A DNA stretch of 64,000 nt from Paenibacillus sp. SYP-B4298 (GTDB lineage: Bacteria > Bacillota > Bacilli > Paenibacillales > Paenibacillaceae): assembly GCF_027627475.1 (NCBI RefSeq), contig NZ_CP115484.1, forward strand, positions 5,855,501 through 5,919,500. Reading direction: 5' to 3'. The notes beneath the pieces are model-generated. The model was not told the origin of the DNA and searched no databases. It worked only from the letters and a program-made list of their open reading frames with translations. Every line of letters begins with the position of its first letter. Position 1 is the first letter of the stretch. Shown piece after piece: positions 43,046 to 54,783 of this stretch. The position numbers were made by a program, and so were the translations under genes.

Positions 43046-43708
43046 GTGGGTCAAAAGGTAAATCCGGTCGGTCTGCGGATTGGTATCATCCGTGATTGGG
43101 AATCGAAATGGTATGCCGGCAAAGATTTTGGTGATCTGTTGCTGGAAGACGTTAAAATTCGTGAGCACCTGAAAAACAAACTGAAGGACGCTGCAGTTTC
43201 CCGCATCGAGATCGAGCGTGCGGCTAACCGCGTGAATGTAACGATTCACACTGCCAAGCCAGGTATGGTTATTGGTAAAGGCGGCTCTGAAGTAGAAATT
43301 TTGCGCTCGGATCTGGCTAAGATTTCCGGCGGCAAAAAGGTGCACATCAATATCTCTGAAATCAAGCAATCGGATCTGGACGCGATTCTCGTGGCTGAAA
43401 GCATTGCTCAACAACTTGAGCGCCGGACATCTTTCCGTCGTGCGATGAAGCAAGCGATCCAACGTTCGATGCGTGCTGGCGCAAAAGGAATCAAGACATC
43501 GGTTAGCGGTCGTCTTGGTGGCGCTGAGATTGCTCGTACTGAAGGATATAGCGAAGGAACGGTTCCGCTGCATACGCTGCGTGCCGACATTGACTACGGA
43601 ACAGCAGAAGCTCATACAACTTACGGCCGTATCGGCGTAAAAGTATGGATCTACCGTGGCGAAGTCCTTCCAACGAAGAAGAAAGCTCCCCAGGAAGGAG
43701 GCAACTAA
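43046..43708 (+). CDS. rpsC: 30S ribosomal protein S3
   Basis: S3 (220 residues) forms part of the mRNA entry channel. It starts at GTG 43046 ([20 protein letters not shown]) after AAGGAGGG. The KH domain motif [13 protein letters not shown] and the C-terminal [25 protein letters not shown] are present. Confidence 0.98.
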   Translation: MGQKVNPVGLRIGIIRDWESKWYAGKDFGDLLLEDVKIREHLKNKLKDAAVSRIEIERAANRVNVTIHTAKPGMVIGKGGSEVEILRSDLAKISGGKKVHINISEIKQSDLDAILVAESIAQQLERRTSFRRAMKQAIQRSMRAGAKGIKTSVSGRLGGAEIARTEGYSEGTVPLHTLRADIDYGTAEAHTTYGRIGVKVWIYRGEVLPTKKKAPQEGGN

Positions 43709-43710
43709 TC

Positions 43711-44145
43711 ATGTTGGTGCCTAAACGCGTCAAACACCGCAAAGAACACCGCGGTCAAATGAAAGGCCGTGCTAAAGGCGGTACAGAAGTACACTTTGGC
43801 GAATTCGGTCTGCAAGCTCTTGAGCCGGCATGGATTACGAACCGTCAGATCGAGGCCGCTCGTATCGCGATGACTCGCTACATTCGCCGGGGCGGTAAAG
43901 TATGGATCAAAATTTTCCCTTCCAAGCCAATTACGCAAAAGCCGCTTGAGGTACGGATGGGTAGCGGTAAAGGTAATGTGGAGAAATGGGTTGCGGTTGT
44001 AAAACCAGGCAAAGTGTTGTTTGAGCTTGCTGGTGTTTCCGAAGAAATCGCACGTGAAGCAATGCGCCTCGCTTCCCACAAGCTCCCGATCAAAACGAAG
44101 TTTGTGAAACGCGAAGAAGTGGGTGGTGAAGCAAATGAAAGCTAG
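43711..44145 (+). CDS. rplP: 50S ribosomal protein L16
   Basis: L16 (144 residues) helps position A-site t[27 protein letters not shown] begins the protein, and the [17 protein letters not shown] segment is typical. The ribosome site GGAAGGAGG lies inside the end of rpsC. The longer frame from 43645 is rejected. Its end overlaps rpmC by 11 bases. Confidence 0.97.
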   Translation: MLVPKRVKHRKEHRGQMKGRAKGGTEVHFGEFGLQALEPAWITNRQIEAARIAMTRYIRRGGKVWIKIFPSKPITQKPLEVRMGSGKGNVEKWVAVVKPGKVLFELAGVSEEIAREAMRLASHKLPIKTKFVKREEVGGEANES

Positions 44146-44335
44146 TGAATTTCGCAACCTAACATCTGCTGAGATTGAACAGAAAGTCGCCGGTTTCAAG
44201 GAAGAACTGTTCAACCTTCGTTTTCAATTGGCTACTGGCCAACTGGACAACCCGACTCGGATCCGTGATGTGCGGAAGGAAATAGCTCGTGCTAAAACCG
44301 TATTGCGTGAGAGAGAACTCGGAATCAGCAGCTAA
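44135..44335 (+). CDS. rpmC: 50S ribosomal protein L29
   Basis: L29 (66 residues), a helical hairpin at the tunnel exit. [31 protein letters not shown] is the family pattern. The ATG at 44135 is preferred over 44123 since GGTGG sits just upstream of it. It overlaps the end of rplP. Confidence 0.96.
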   Translation: MKASEFRNLTSAEIEQKVAGFKEELFNLRFQLATGQLDNPTRIRDVRKEIARAKTVLRERELGISS

Positions 44336-44405
44336 TTGATAGATAATGATAGCCTTTAACCTGAACTAGAAGCCTAAAGCCTCGGCTGAAGGAAGGAGGA
44401 AGAAC

Positions 44406-44672
44406 ATGAGCGAAGAGCGTAACGCCCGCAAAGTTCAAATCGGCAAGGTCGTGAGCGACAAGATGGACAAAACGATTGTTGTTGCAGTAGAAACCTACAA
44501 AAAACACAATCTGTACCATAAGCGCATTAAATACACGAAGAAATTCAAAGCGCATGACGAAAACAATCAAGCTAAAATTGGTGATACCGTTAAAATCATG
44601 GAGACTCGTCCGCTTTCCAAGGACAAACGTTGGAGACTGGTTGAAGTCGTTGAAGCTGCGGTTATCCTTTAA
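44406..44672 (+). CDS. rpsQ: 30S ribosomal protein S17
   Basis: S17 (88 residues), an OB-fold primary 16S binder. [22 protein letters not shown] and [25 protein letters not shown] are characteristic. GGAAGGAGG precedes the ATG. Confidence 0.97.
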   Translation: MSEERNARKVQIGKVVSDKMDKTIVVAVETYKKHNLYHKRIKYTKKFKAHDENNQAKIGDTVKIMETRPLSKDKRWRLVEVVEAAVIL

Positions 44673-44752
44673 ATATCATGCGATAGCGTGCCGATGCCAT
44701 CGGGCGCTTGAATCGGATTTGAAAAAGGAATGTCCGAAAGGAGGACCAATAA

Positions 44753-45121
44753 ATGATTCAACCATTTTCGCGTTTAGCTGTTGCTGACAACTCTGGCGCA
44801 AAAGAGCTGATGTGTATCCGTGTTCTGGGTGGTACAGGACGTCGTGCAGCGCATATCGGTGATCTGATTGTTTGCTCCGTTAAACAAGCAACACCAGGCG
44901 GCGTTGTCAAAAAGGGTGACGTTGTAAGAGCAGTAATCGTTCGTACCAAACGTTCTGTACGTCGTAAAGACGGATCTTACATCGCATTTGACGAGAATGC
45001 AGCGGTAATTGTTAAAGACGACAAGAGCCCTCGCGGAACTCGTATCTTCGGACCAGTAGCACGTGAGCTGCGCGACCGCGATTTCATGAAGATCGTATCG
45101 CTGGCACCGGAAGTTATCTAA
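44753..45121 (+). CDS. rplN: 50S ribosomal protein L14
   Basis: L14 (122 residues) sits at the subunit interface. [27 protein letters not shown] and the [29 protein letters not shown] end are typical. AAAGGAGG lies upstream. Confidence 0.97.
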   Translation: MIQPFSRLAVADNSGAKELMCIRVLGGTGRRAAHIGDLIVCSVKQATPGGVVKKGDVVRAVIVRTKRSVRRKDGSYIAFDENAAVIVKDDKSPRGTRIFGPVARELRDRDFMKIVSLAPEVI

Positions 45122-45198
45122 TACCAGCCCCGGCGAGCAGTATGCTCATGGGGAACCTATATTGCCTTAACGCTTAAAGTGAGCAGGAGGTGTAACAA

Positions 45199-45552
45199 AT
45201 GCCAAGGCTGAAAAAAGTGCTGGAATCCCACAACAACAAATTGCATGTGAAAAAGGATGACAATGTCATCGTAATCACAGGTAAAGATAAAGGCAAAAAA
45301 GGTCGGGTTATCGCAGCATATCCTCGTGAAAATCGCGTTCTTGTAGAAGGCGTGAATATCGTGAAGAAGCATTCCCGTCCATCGCAGCAAAACCCGCAAG
45401 GCGGAATCATCGAGCAAGAGGCGCCGATCCATGTATCGAACGTCATGCTGATTGATCCAAAGAGCGGAAAAGTAACTCGTGTAGGCTACAAAGTGCTGGA
45501 TAACGGCAAAAAAGTTCGGATTGCTCGCAAATCCGGCGAAGTTATCGATTAA
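45199..45552 (+). CDS. rplX: 50S ribosomal protein L24
   Basis: L24 (117 residues), an assembly initiator with a KOW motif ([22 protein letters not shown]) and [22 protein letters not shown]. The ATG at 45199 follows AGGAGGTG. Confidence 0.97.
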   Translation: MPRLKKVLESHNNKLHVKKDDNVIVITGKDKGKKGRVIAAYPRENRVLVEGVNIVKKHSRPSQQNPQGGIIEQEAPIHVSNVMLIDPKSGKVTRVGYKVLDNGKKVRIARKSGEVID

Positions 45553-45583
45553 TCTGATGTGACGGAAAGGAGGTCCATAGTTC

Positions 45584-46126
45584 ATGGCAGTAAGAATGAA
45601 AGATCGTTTTCTGAATGAAATCACCCCAGCCCTGATGCAAAAATTCAACTATTCTTCGGTAATGCAAGTGCCGAAAGTTGAGAAGGTTGTTATCAACATG
45701 GGGGTAGGTGAGGCTGTCTCCAACTCCAAAGTGCTGGATGTTGCAGTAGAAGAGCTTCGTCTCATTTCCGGTCAAAAGCCGGTCATCACTCGTGCTAAGA
45801 AATCCATCGCGGGCTTCAAGCTTCGTGAGAATATGCCAATCGGGGTTAAAGTGACACTGCGCGGCGAGCGTATGTACTACTTCCTCGACAAATTGTTCAA
45901 CGTGTCTCTTCCGCGTGTACGCGACTTCCGCGGAATTTCCAATAAAGCTTTTGACGGCCGCGGTAACTATACGCTGGGTCTGAAAGAGCAACTCATCTTC
46001 CCAGAGATTGAGTACGATAAAGTCGACAAGGTCCGCGGAATGGACGTCGTCATCGTTACGACGGCAAAAACGGACGAAGAAGCTCGCGAGCTGCTGACCC
46101 AACTGGGCATGCCGTTTGCGAAGTAA
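45584..46126 (+). CDS. rplE: 50S ribosomal protein L5
   Basis: L5 (180 residues) binds 5S rRNA and touches the P-site tRNA. The signature [18 protein letters not shown] and the [24 protein letters not shown] loop are complete. AAAGGAGG precedes the ATG. Confidence 0.98.
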   Translation: MAVRMKDRFLNEITPALMQKFNYSSVMQVPKVEKVVINMGVGEAVSNSKVLDVAVEELRLISGQKPVITRAKKSIAGFKLRENMPIGVKVTLRGERMYYFLDKLFNVSLPRVRDFRGISNKAFDGRGNYTLGLKEQLIFPEIEYDKVDKVRGMDVVIVTTAKTDEEARELLTQLGMPFAK

Positions 46127-46149
46127 TCCACAGGAGGTGTAATTACCAA

Positions 46150-46335
46150 GTGGCAAAAACTTCGATGAAAGTCAAGCAACAACGCACGCCTAAGTTTAAA
46201 GTGCGCGCCTATACGCGCTGCGAGCGTTGCGGCCGTCCGCACTCCGTTTTGCAAAAGTTTAAAATCTGCCGGATTTGTTTCCGTGAATTAGCATACAAAG
46301 GCCAGATTCCTGGCGTCAAAAAAGCAAGCTGGTAA
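46150..46335 (+). CDS. rpsN: 30S ribosomal protein S14, zinc-binding type Z
   Basis: S14 of the short zinc form (61 residues): CERCG and CRIC supply four cysteines. It starts at GTG 46150 ([23 protein letters not shown]) with AGGAGGTG upstream. A zinc-free paralogue often exists elsewhere in Bacillales; none is seen here. Confidence 0.97.
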   Translation: MAKTSMKVKQQRTPKFKVRAYTRCERCGRPHSVLQKFKICRICFRELAYKGQIPGVKKASW

Positions 46336-46366
46336 TCAGCCTAGTTCGGGAAGGAGGTTTACAAGA

Positions 46367-46765
<399 letters not shown>

Positions 46766-46795
46766 TTCAGATTCACAACGATTGGAGGTGTAACA

Positions 46796-47338
46796 ATGTC
46801 CCGTATTGGTCGTAAAGCTATCCAAGTGCCTGCTGGCGTGAACGTTACCTTGGATAACACATTGATTACTGTAAAAGGACCGAAAGGAACGCTGTCCCGT
46901 GAGCTTCACAAAGACATGAAAATTGTCATTGGGGAGAACGAAATCTCGGTAGAGCGCCCTTCTGATCATAAACTGCACCGTTCCCTGCACGGCACAACAC
47001 GCAGTGTTGTAGCTAACATGGTAAACGGCGTAACTGAAGGTTTCCAGAAAACGTTGGAGCTTGTTGGCGTAGGTTACCGCGCGAGCAAGTCCGGCGAAAA
47101 AGTGGTACTGAACGTTGGTTACTCTCACCCGGTTGAGATCGAGCCGGAAGCGAATGTTGAATTCGAAGTTCCTTCGAATACAAAAATCATCGTTAAAGGC
47201 ATCGACAAGGAGCGCGTAGGCGCCCTGGCTGCCAAAATCCGCGCTGTACGTGAGCCTGAGCCATATAAAGGCAAAGGGATCAAATATGAAGGCGAACGCA
47301 TCCTTCGCAAGGAAGGTAAAGCCGGTAAGAAGAAGTAA
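46796..47338 (+). CDS. rplF: 50S ribosomal protein L6
   Basis: L6 (180 residues), near the factor-binding site. [20 protein letters not shown] and the C-terminal [26 protein letters not shown] are typical. GGAGGTG precedes the ATG. Confidence 0.98.
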   Translation: MSRIGRKAIQVPAGVNVTLDNTLITVKGPKGTLSRELHKDMKIVIGENEISVERPSDHKLHRSLHGTTRSVVANMVNGVTEGFQKTLELVGVGYRASKSGEKVVLNVGYSHPVEIEPEANVEFEVPSNTKIIVKGIDKERVGALAAKIRAVREPEPYKGKGIKYEGERILRKEGKAGKKK

Positions 47339-47400
47339 GCCGCTTGTAAAAGCAGCTTAACTCTTATATCGGTAAGGTGAATGAAGGGAGTGAACCTCGA

Positions 47401-47766
47401 ATGATTACTAAAGGCGATAAGAAAAAAGCCCGTCTGAAGAGACACCTGCGTGTCCGTAAAAAAATCAATGGAACGGTGGAACGCCCTCGGCTGTCCGTAT
47501 TCCGCTCCTCTAAACATGTATATGTTCAATTGATTGATGACGTTAACGGCGTGACGCTGGCAGCAGCCTCCACTCAAGATAAAGAGCTGAAGGATCTGAA
47601 AAACGGCGGAAACAAAGAAGCGGCTCGTCAAGTAGGCACTTTGATTGCTGAGCGCGCCAAAGCAAAAGGCGTAACCAAAGTGGTATTTGACCGCGGCGGA
47701 TATTTGTATCACGGAAGAATTCAAGAACTGGCTGACGCTGCTCGTGAAGCGGGTCTCGAATTCTAA
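47401..47766 (+). CDS. rplR: 50S ribosomal protein L18
   Basis: L18 (121 residues) binds 5S r[35 protein letters not shown] and [28 protein letters not shown] are conserved. The frame opens at 47377, but ATG 47401 gives the family start ([11 protein letters not shown]) and has GAAGGGAG upstream. Confidence 0.97.
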   Translation: MITKGDKKKARLKRHLRVRKKINGTVERPRLSVFRSSKHVYVQLIDDVNGVTLAAASTQDKELKDLKNGGNKEAARQVGTLIAERAKAKGVTKVVFDRGGYLYHGRIQELADAAREAGLEF

Positions 47767-47797
47767 TCCGAATTCCCCAATAAGGAGGTATAACGAC

Positions 47798-48295
47798 TTG
47801 CGTGTAGATCCTAATACGTTAGAGCTTACTGAAAAAGTAGTTCACATCAACCGCGTATCCAAAGTTGTAAAAGGCGGACGCCGTTTCAGCTTTAGTGCGC
47901 TTGTAGTTGTCGGTGACGGCAAAGGTTGGGTTGGCGCAGGGATCGGTAAAGCATCCGAAGTTCCGGATGCGATTCGCAAAGGTATCGACGATGCGAAGAA
48001 AAACCTGATCCATGTTCCACTGGTTGGAACAACCATCCCTCACCAAGTGCTGGGTCACTTTGGCGCTGGCGAAGTGCTGCTGAAGCCAGCTTCTGAAGGT
48101 ACCGGAGTTATCGCAGGTGGTCCTGTGCGTGCAGTTCTTGAACTGGCAGGCGTAGGCGACATCCTGACGAAATCCCTGGGTTCCTCCAACTCCATCAACA
48201 TGGTGAATGCAACGCTCGAAGGGTTGTCCCGTCTGAAGCGTGCAGAAGACGTAGCGAAATTGCGCGGCAAAACCGTTCAAGAGCTATTAGGTTAA
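47798..48295 (+). CDS. rpsE: 30S ribosomal protein S5
   Basis: S5 (165 residues) acts in decoding fidelity. The start is a TTG at 47798 with AAGGAGG nine bases upstream, giving (M)[29 protein letters not shown]. The dsRNA-binding-like domain and the [16 protein letters not shown] region are present. The longer upstream frame overlapping rplR is rejected. Confidence 0.96.
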   Translation: MRVDPNTLELTEKVVHINRVSKVVKGGRRFSFSALVVVGDGKGWVGAGIGKASEVPDAIRKGIDDAKKNLIHVPLVGTTIPHQVLGHFGAGEVLLKPASEGTGVIAGGPVRAVLELAGVGDILTKSLGSSNSINMVNATLEGLSRLKRAEDVAKLRGKTVQELLG

Positions 48296-48308
48296 GGAGG
48301 GGTATCCA

Positions 48309-48494
48309 ATGGCAAACCTGCAAATTACCCTCGTTCGCAGTCTGATCGGCCGTAACGAGAAGCAACGCGCAACCGTTAAGGCACTGGGCTTGCGTAAGCT
48401 TAATCATTCCGTGGTTCAACCGGACAATGCAGCTATTCGCGGTATGGTGACTGCTGTCAGCCACCTGGTTAAAGTGGAAGAAGTTCAAGGCTAA
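48309..48494 (+). CDS. rpmD: 50S ribosomal protein L30
   Basis: L30 (61 residues): [34 protein letters not shown] is the family pattern. It follows rpsE by 13 bases with AAGGAGGGG as ribosome site. Confidence 0.96.
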   Translation: MANLQITLVRSLIGRNEKQRATVKALGLRKLNHSVVQPDNAAIRGMVTAVSHLVKVEEVQG

Positions 48495-48549
48495 TCGCCT
48501 GAAGATAGGCTAATTAGGGCCATCAAAACATAAGGAGGTGCAACGATCG

Positions 48550-48990
48550 ATGAAATTGCATGAGCTAAAACCAGCTCCTGGGTCCAAGCAAGAACCAAAA
48601 CGCAAAGGACGCGGGATTGGTTCCGGTAACGGTAAAACTGCAGGCAAAGGTCATAAAGGGCAAAATGCTCGTTCCGGCGGCGGTGTTCGTCCAGGCTTCG
48701 AGGGCGGTCAAAACCCGTTGTACCGTCGCTTGCCTAAGCGCGGCTTCAACAATCCGTTCCGCAAGGAATATGCCATTGTCAACCTAGATGAACTGAATAG
48801 CTTTGCAGCAGGTAGCGAAGTCACTCCTGAAATTTTGAAGGAGAAGGGCATCGTAAAAAATTCGCTTAGCGGCATCAAGATCTTGGGTAATGGTGAGATC
48901 AAGGTTCAACTTACTGTGAAAGCAAATAAGTTCTCTCAATCTGCGGTAGAGAAAATCCAGGCTGCCGGCGGTAAAACCGAGGTGATCTAA
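48550..48990 (+). CDS. rplO: 50S ribosomal protein L15
   Basis: L15 (146 residues), a late assembly protein. [38 protein letters not shown] is the long basic N-terminus; the end [20 protein letters not shown] is typical. ATG 48550 follows AAGGAGGTG. Its stop directly abuts the secY start. Confidence 0.97.
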   Translation: MKLHELKPAPGSKQEPKRKGRGIGSGNGKTAGKGHKGQNARSGGGVRPGFEGGQNPLYRRLPKRGFNNPFRKEYAIVNLDELNSFAAGSEVTPEILKEKGIVKNSLSGIKILGNGEIKVQLTVKANKFSQSAVEKIQAAGGKTEVI

Positions 48991-50289
48991 TTGTTCAAGA
49001 CCTTGTCCAATATTTGGAAAGTAGAAGATCTGCGCAAAAGAATACTGTTTACCCTGTTCATCTTGCTTATTTATCGTATTGGTGCCTTTATTCCGGTGCC
49101 GAATATCGATAAATCTGTGTTTGACCAAATCAACTCAGAGCAAGCGAGTCTGTTCGGAGTACTCAATACGTTCTCCGGCGGTGCGCTGTTCCAGTTTTCG
49201 ATCTTTGCAATGTCGATCGTACCTTACATTACCGCATCCATTATCGTACAATTGTTGACGATGGATGTTATCCCCAAATTTGCCGAGTGGGCAAAAGAGG
49301 GAGAGAACGGGAAAAAGAAGCTGGCTCAAATTACACGTTACGGAACGATTATTCTCGGTCTGATTCAGGCGTTCGCGACAGCGATCGGCTTCAACCGTCA
49401 ATATAATTTCCAATTCGTTGTGGATCCGGGCTTTGCTACGTATACGATGATTGCAATCGTCTTGACCGCAGGTACTGCATTCCTGATGTGGCTCGGTGAA
49501 CAGATTACCGAGAAAGGAATTGGTAACGGAATTTCGATCATTATCTTCGCCGGTATTGTCGCTGGATTTCCAGGGCATATCCGTACTATCTACGCAGACC
49601 AGTTCATTGATTCCGATCAATTGTTCCTGAACATCGTGAAGGCGCTCGTTATCCTTATCGCGGTTGTTGCGATCATTGTCGGTGTTATCTTCGTACAGCA
49701 AGGGATTCGCAAAATTCCTGTGCAGTATGCAAAACGGGTTGTAGGACGTAAAATGTATGGTGGCCAATCCACGCACATTCCATTGAAGGTTAATGGAGCA
49801 GGCGTTATCCCGGTTATCTTCGCAGTGTCTCTGCTTATGTTCCCAGTTACACTTGCTGGCTTCTGGGCTGATAAGCCTTGGGCACAATGGGTAACAAAGC
49901 ATATGTACTATGACCAGCCGCTAGGCATGGTACTGTATGTACTCTTGATTATCGGCTTCACCTTCTTCTACACCTTTGTCCAGATTAACCCGGTACAAAT
50001 GGCGGATCAGATGAAGAAGAACGGCGGTTACATTCCAGGCGTTCGTCCTGGCAAACCGACCTCGACATACATCACGCGTGTTATGTCGCGGATTACGCTC
50101 TCCGGAGCGCTGTTCCTTTCCATCATCTCTGTTCTTCCGGTTGCCTTTGGCGCTTTGGCAGGTCTGCCGCGTTCGGTACAGATTGGCGGTACCTCCTTGC
50201 TGATCGTAGTAGGGGTTGCACTGGATACGATGAAGCAAATCGAAACTCAGTTGATCAAACGCCACTACAAAGGGTTTATCAATAAATAA
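48991..50289 (+). CDS. secY: Preprotein translocase subunit SecY
   Basis: SecY (432 residues) forms the protein-conducting channel. Ten hydrophobic segments can be traced, starting with RILFTLFILLIYRIGAFIPV; the plug region GGALFQFSIFAMSIVPYITASI and the cytosolic loop GIRKIPVQYAKRVVGRKMYGGQSTHIPLKVN are conserved. Start is TTG at 48991, immediately after the rplO stop, so translation is probably coupled. Confidence 0.97.
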   Translation: MFKTLSNIWKVEDLRKRILFTLFILLIYRIGAFIPVPNIDKSVFDQINSEQASLFGVLNTFSGGALFQFSIFAMSIVPYITASIIVQLLTMDVIPKFAEWAKEGENGKKKLAQITRYGTIILGLIQAFATAIGFNRQYNFQFVVDPGFATYTMIAIVLTAGTAFLMWLGEQITEKGIGNGISIIIFAGIVAGFPGHIRTIYADQFIDSDQLFLNIVKALVILIAVVAIIVGVIFVQQGIRKIPVQYAKRVVGRKMYGGQSTHIPLKVNGAGVIPVIFAVSLLMFPVTLAGFWADKPWAQWVTKHMYYDQPLGMVLYVLLIIGFTFFYTFVQINPVQMADQMKKNGGYIPGVRPGKPTSTYITRVMSRITLSGALFLSIISVLPVAFGALAGLPRSVQIGGTSLLIVVGVALDTMKQIETQLIKRHYKGFINK

Positions 50290-50377
50290 CAATAGGTTCT
50301 TGTGCTGGGCTGCCCGGACGTCGCTAGATGATCGGAAGCCCGCTCGAGCTTATTGGGCTTAAAGTGAGGAACGCAAG

Positions 50378-51028
50378 ATGAATATCCTATTCATGGGACC
50401 GCCCGGAGCTGGCAAAGGCACTCAGGCTGAACGGATTGTTGAGGAATTTCAAGTTCCCCATATCTCCACTGGAGATGCGTTCCGTCTGGCGATGAAGCAG
50501 GGCACTCCGCTCGGGCAAAAGGCAAAGGAATATGTAGATCAGGGACTATTGGTTCCGGATGATGTGACAAATGGCATTGTCAGGGAACGTCTGCAGCAGC
50601 CGGATTGTGAGAAGGGATTTCTGCTTGACGGATTTCCACGCACATTATCCCAGGCTGAGGCGTTGGACGAAATGCTGAGCGCAATGAATCGTGGTATCGA
50701 CCATGTGGTCAACTTGAAGGTGGATCGCAGTCTGCTGCTTGCGCGGTTGACCGGCCGCCGGATCTGCAAGGCTTGTGGATCGACGTACCATGTCTTGTTC
50801 AACGCTCCAGCGAAGGAAGGCGTATGTGATAAGTGCGGCGGCGAGCTGTATCAGCGTTCGGATGATACAGAAGAGAAGGTCGGCACACGTCTGGATGAGT
50901 ATATCTCCAAGACAGCACCACTTCTCGCCTACTACTCTGACAAAGGGCTGCTTCGCGAAGTGGACGGCGAAAAAGAAATCGATACGGTAACCGCTGAGAT
51001 CGTATCTTGTATGCGAGGGTTATCCTGA
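50378..51028 (+). CDS. adk: Adenylate kinase
   Basis: Adk (216 residues) interconverts 2 ADP with ATP and AMP. The P-loop [10 protein letters not shown] is at residues 7-16, the AMP-binding [13 protein letters not shown] near 85, and the LID domain carries the zinc cluster CKACGSTYH ... [14 protein letters not shown] (four cysteines), the Gram-positive long form. It ends by overlapping the map start by one base. Confidence 0.98.
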   Translation: MNILFMGPPGAGKGTQAERIVEEFQVPHISTGDAFRLAMKQGTPLGQKAKEYVDQGLLVPDDVTNGIVRERLQQPDCEKGFLLDGFPRTLSQAEALDEMLSAMNRGIDHVVNLKVDRSLLLARLTGRRICKACGSTYHVLFNAPAKEGVCDKCGGELYQRSDDTEEKVGTRLDEYISKTAPLLAYYSDKGLLREVDGEKEIDTVTAEIVSCMRGLS

Positions 51029-51783
51029 TGATTATTTGCAGGTCCGAGTCCGAACTGGTCTTTATGAGGGAAGCAGGACGAATCGTCGCGGACACACACC
51101 GACTGATGGCCAAAGCGGTCGAACCGGGGATAACCACCATGGAACTCGACCGGATCGCTGAAGCCTACATTCGCAGTCAAGGGGCTATCCCTTCCTTCAA
51201 AGGCTACAATTCATTTCCTGGCAGCATATGTGCTTCTGTAAACGACGAGTTGGTGCATGGTATTCCTGGTTCGCGCAAGCTGAACGAGGGCGACATTATC
51301 AGCATCGACATCGGCGCACAATTCGAGGGCTATCACGGAGATTCTGCCTGGACCTATGGTGTAGGTCAGATTTCTGATGACGCTGCTCGACTTCTCCAAG
51401 TAACAGAGCAGTCTCTATATGCCGGACTGCAGCATGTTAAGCCCGACACACGGCTATTCACCGTATCTCATGCCATCCAGCAGGTGGCAGAGGATGCGAA
51501 GATGTCGATTGTACGGGAGTATGTCGGTCATGGGATTGGCACCAGTCTCCATGAGGAACCGCAAATTCCGAACTATGGCGTGCCGAACCGCGGTCCGCGT
51601 CTGAAGCAGGGAATGGTGCTGGCTATCGAACCGATGGTTATCTTGGGTGAGCGTTATGTACGCACACTGCAGGATAACTGGACAGTCGTTACGGTAGACG
51701 GAACCTGGTGTGCTCATTTTGAACATACCGTTGCGGTAACTGCGGATGGTTATGAGATTTTGACCCGTTCCTCTGATTCCTAG
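51028..51783 (+). CDS. map: Methionine aminopeptidase, type I
   Basis: Removes the initiator methionine from nascent proteins. The 251 residues contain the metal ligands: D in [19 protein letters not shown] in [19 protein letters not shown], and E in LAIEPMV and HFEHTVAV. The frame opens at 51007 but ATG 51028 fits the family and has GAGGG upstream. Located after secY-adk as in B. subtilis. Confidence 0.96.
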   Translation: MIICRSESELVFMREAGRIVADTHRLMAKAVEPGITTMELDRIAEAYIRSQGAIPSFKGYNSFPGSICASVNDELVHGIPGSRKLNEGDIISIDIGAQFEGYHGDSAWTYGVGQISDDAARLLQVTEQSLYAGLQHVKPDTRLFTVSHAIQQVAEDAKMSIVREYVGHGIGTSLHEEPQIPNYGVPNRGPRLKQGMVLAIEPMVILGERYVRTLQDNWTVVTVDGTWCAHFEHTVAVTADGYEILTRSSDS

Positions 51784-51797
51784 GCGGTGAAGAGCGA

Positions 51798-52082
51798 ATG
51801 AGGACAATGCCTCAGATTGGTCAAATCGTAAAGGTATTGCGAGGCAAGGATGGTGGAAGCTATGCGGTTGTGATTGGCGTGTCGGAGCATGACCCATACG
51901 TCTGGATTGCAGACGGCGACAAGCGCCGGTTCGACCAGCCCAAGCGCAAAAATCTTCTCCATCTTGAACTCCAGCCTGAAACGAGCAATGAAGTGGCAAG
52001 CAGCATGCGGGAGACCGGTCGAGTTACAAATGGAAAGCTGCGTTATGTGATTCAGAAGTTTGTAGAGCGGAAAGGAGAATGA
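51798..52082 (+). CDS. KOW-domain RNA-binding protein
   Basis: A 94-residue basic protein. The N-terminal part ([26 protein letters not shown]) is a KOW/L14e-like motif, followed by [23 protein letters not shown] similar small gene lies between map and infA in B. subtilis (YbzG). The role is unknown; RNA binding, possibly on the ribosome, is inferred. It overlaps the ribosome site of infA. Confidence 0.85.
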   Translation: MRTMPQIGQIVKVLRGKDGGSYAVVIGVSEHDPYVWIADGDKRRFDQPKRKNLLHLELQPETSNEVASSMRETGRVTNGKLRYVIQKFVERKGE

Positions 52083-52084
52083 GT

Positions 52085-52300
52085 GTGGCTAAAGAAGATG
52101 TGATTGAAGTGGAAGGAACGGTTATCGAGCCGTTGCCCAATGCTACGTTCAAGGTGGAACTGGAGAACGGACATCAAATTCTCGCCCATGTATCCGGAAA
52201 GCTTAGAATGCATTTTATCCGCATCCTAACAGGAGACAAAGTGGTTATACAGTTGTCGCCTTATGATTTAACAAAAGGTCGTATCACCTATCGGAAGTAG
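52085..52300 (+). CDS. infA: Translation initiation factor IF-1
   Basis: IF-1 (71 residues), an OB-fold protein that blocks the A site during initiation. (M)[29 protein letters not shown] and the end [10 protein letters not shown] are typical. ATG 52079 lies one base after AAAGGAG and is too close; GTG 52085 has seven-base spacing and gives the family start. Confidence 0.97.
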   Translation: MAKEDVIEVEGTVIEPLPNATFKVELENGHQILAHVSGKLRMHFIRILTGDKVVIQLSPYDLTKGRITYRK

Positions 52301-52456
<156 letters not shown>

Positions 52457-52480
52457 TATTTAAAGGAGGGATATTGGAAT

Positions 52481-52849
52481 ATGGCACGTATAGCTGGTGT
52501 AGACTTGCCGCGTGATAAGCGCGTCGAAATTGCCCTGCAGTACATTTTCGGGATTGGCAAAACAACTTCCCAGAAGATCCTTGCAACTACGGGCATCGAT
52601 GCAAATACCCGCGTTCGCGATTTAACAGAAGACGAAGTAAGCCGTCTGCGTGAAACGATCGATAAAACGGTCAAGGTTGAGGGCGACTTGCGTCGTGAAA
52701 TTTCGTTAAATATTAAAAGGTTGATTGAGATCGGCTGCTACCGCGGAATCCGTCATCGTCGTGGTCTGCCTGTTCGTGGTCAACGCACGAAAACAAATGC
52801 ACGCACACGAAAAGGTCCACGTCGGACTGTTGCGAATAAGAAGAAGTAA
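52481..52849 (+). CDS. rpsM: 30S ribosomal protein S13
   Basis: S13 (122 residues), a 30S head protein contacting the P-site tRNA and 50S subunit. [26 protein letters not shown] and the C-terminal [28 protein letters not shown] are conserved. AAAGGAGGG precedes the ATG. Confidence 0.98.
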   Translation: MARIAGVDLPRDKRVEIALQYIFGIGKTTSQKILATTGIDANTRVRDLTEDEVSRLRETIDKTVKVEGDLRREISLNIKRLIEIGCYRGIRHRRGLPVRGQRTKTNARTRKGPRRTVANKKK

Positions 52850-52867
52850 TAAGGGGGGATAACTGAA

Positions 52868-53263
52868 ATGGCAAAACCGAAAAAAGTGGTTCGTACAAAA
52901 CGTCGTGACCGCAAAAATATTGAATCTGGCGTAGCACACATCCGTTCTACGTTCAACAATACCATCGTTACGATTACCGATCCGCACGGCAACGCGATTT
53001 CTTGGGCAAGTGCTGGTAACCTTGGTTTCAAAGGTTCCCGCAAAAGCACGCCGTTTGCAGCGCAAATGGCAGCCGAGTCCGCCGCTAAAGCCGCAATGGA
53101 GCACGGTATGAAAGCAGTAGAAGTCATGGTTAAAGGACCAGGTGCTGGCCGCGAGGCTGCAATCCGTTCCCTTCAAGCCGCTGGGCTGGAAGTTAACCTG
53201 ATTAAAGACGTGACACCGATCCCTCATAACGGATGCCGTCCACCAAAACGTCGTCGCGTATAG
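52868..53263 (+). CDS. rpsK: 30S ribosomal protein S11
   Basis: S11 (131 residues) of the 30S platform. [30 protein letters not shown] and the end [18 protein letters not shown] are typical. AGGGGGG precedes the ATG. Confidence 0.98.
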   Translation: MAKPKKVVRTKRRDRKNIESGVAHIRSTFNNTIVTITDPHGNAISWASAGNLGFKGSRKSTPFAAQMAAESAAKAAMEHGMKAVEVMVKGPGAGREAAIRSLQAAGLEVNLIKDVTPIPHNGCRPPKRRRV

Positions 53264-53391
53264 TTCTTGTCATCGTGGTATCAAATATCTGCAACTTGTG
53301 AATAATGGTTGTAAAGGTGAGGCATACTACATGATTTGACCTATGTACGGTTAAGGAATAGGTAGCGACGTTTGAAGGAGGGTTCAAATTA

Positions 53392-54336
53392 GTGATTGAG
53401 ATCGAAAAGCCGAAGATTGAAACCGTAGAGCTGAATGAGGATGGCACGTATGGCCGCTTCGTTGTCGAGCCGCTGGAACGCGGATACGGTACGACGCTCG
53501 GAAACTCGCTTCGTCGCATCTTGCTGTCGTCGTTGCCCGGTGCGGCAGTGACGTCAGTACAGATTGACGGAGTGCTCCACGAGTTCTCGACGGTTGCTGG
53601 TGTGATCGAGGACGTGACCGAGATCATCCTGAACCTCAAGGGCCTCTCGTTGAAGATACATTCTGACGAAGAGAAAGTGTTGGAGATTGATGCAGAGGGC
53701 GAAGGAAACATTACGGCCGGTGACATTCGCGCTGATAGCGATGTCGAGATTCTCAACCCAGATCTTCATATTGCAACGTTAGCTCCTGGTGCGCGGCTTC
53801 ATATGCGAATCTTCGCGAATCGCGGCCGTGGCTATGTGCAAGCTGACCGCAACAAGCGTGAAGATCAGCCAATCGGTGTCATTCCGGTAGATTCTATCTA
53901 CACACCGATTACCCGTGTCAACTACAGCATCGAGAATACTCGTGTCGGTCAGGTAACGAACTATGACAAGCTGACGCTTGAAGTATGGACGGACGGCAGT
54001 ATTCGCCCTGAAGAGGCTGTTAGCTTGGGCGCGAAGATTTTGACTGAGCATCTGGATTTGTTTGTCGGCTTGACCGATGAGGCGAAAGATGCTGAGATTA
54101 TGGTTGAAAAAGAAGAAGACAAGAAAGAGAAAGTGCTGGAAATGACGATCGAAGAGCTCGATCTTTCCGTGCGTTCTTATAACTGTCTGAAACGTGCAGG
54201 CATTAATACCGTGCAAGAGCTGATTACGAAAACGGAAGAAGACATGATGAAGGTCCGGAATTTGGGACGTAAGTCTTTGGAAGAAGTTCAGGAAAAGCTC
54301 GAGGAGCTAGGTTTAGGCCTCCGGACGGAAGACTAA
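53392..54336 (+). CDS. rpoA: RNA polymerase alpha subunit
   Basis: RpoA (314 residues): the N-terminal domain dimerises and scaffolds polymerase assembly ([28 protein letters not shown]); the C-terminal domain binds UP elements and regulators ([22 protein letters not shown]). Starts at GTG 53392 with AAGGAGGG upstream. The 128 bases before it hold no gene. Confidence 0.98.
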   Translation: MIEIEKPKIETVELNEDGTYGRFVVEPLERGYGTTLGNSLRRILLSSLPGAAVTSVQIDGVLHEFSTVAGVIEDVTEIILNLKGLSLKIHSDEEKVLEIDAEGEGNITAGDIRADSDVEILNPDLHIATLAPGARLHMRIFANRGRGYVQADRNKREDQPIGVIPVDSIYTPITRVNYSIENTRVGQVTNYDKLTLEVWTDGSIRPEEAVSLGAKILTEHLDLFVGLTDEAKDAEIMVEKEEDKKEKVLEMTIEELDLSVRSYNCLKRAGINTVQELITKTEEDMMKVRNLGRKSLEEVQEKLEELGLGLRTED

Positions 54337-54358
54337 GCATAGAAGGAGGGAAAAAACG

Positions 54359-54724
54359 ATGGCATACCAAAAGTTGGGCCGGGATTCCAGTGCGCGTAAA
54401 GCATTGTTCCGCGATCTGGTAACTGACCTGTTCCTGTATGAACGCATCCAAACAACAGAAGCAAAAGCGAAAGAGGTTCGCTCGATCGCCGAGAAACTGA
54501 TCACGCTGGCAAAACGGGGAGATCTTCATGCTCGCCGTCAAGTTGCTGCTTTTGTACGTCGTGAATCCATTAACGGGGAGCAAGATGCAATTCAAAAGCT
54601 GTTCTCCGAATTGGCTACCCGTTACTCAGAGCGCGCTGGCGGTTATACGCGCATTCTGAAGCTGGGTCCTCGTCGCGGTGACGCAGCGCCTATGGTTTAC
54701 CTTGAACTGGTTGACCGTGCGTAA
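54359..54724 (+). CDS. rplQ: 50S ribosomal protein L17
   Basis: L17 (121 residues) near the tunnel exit: [30 protein letters not shown] and the end [20 protein letters not shown] are typical. GAAGGAGGG precedes the ATG. A terminator follows it, where many Bacillales continue with ecfA1-ecfA2-ecfT. Confidence 0.97.
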   Translation: MAYQKLGRDSSARKALFRDLVTDLFLYERIQTTEAKAKEVRSIAEKLITLAKRGDLHARRQVAAFVRRESINGEQDAIQKLFSELATRYSERAGGYTRILKLGPRRGDAAPMVYLELVDRA

Positions 54725-54751
54725 TTGACCGTATATCGCTAAGATGTTGAG

Positions 54752-54783
54752 AAAGGGTGGACCACTGGGGCCACCTTTTTTTA
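54752..54783 (+). terminator. Terminator ending the alpha operon
   Basis: AAAGGGTGG can pair with CCACCTTTTTT around ACCACTGGGG; seven T residues follow. It separates rplQ from truA. Confidence 0.85.
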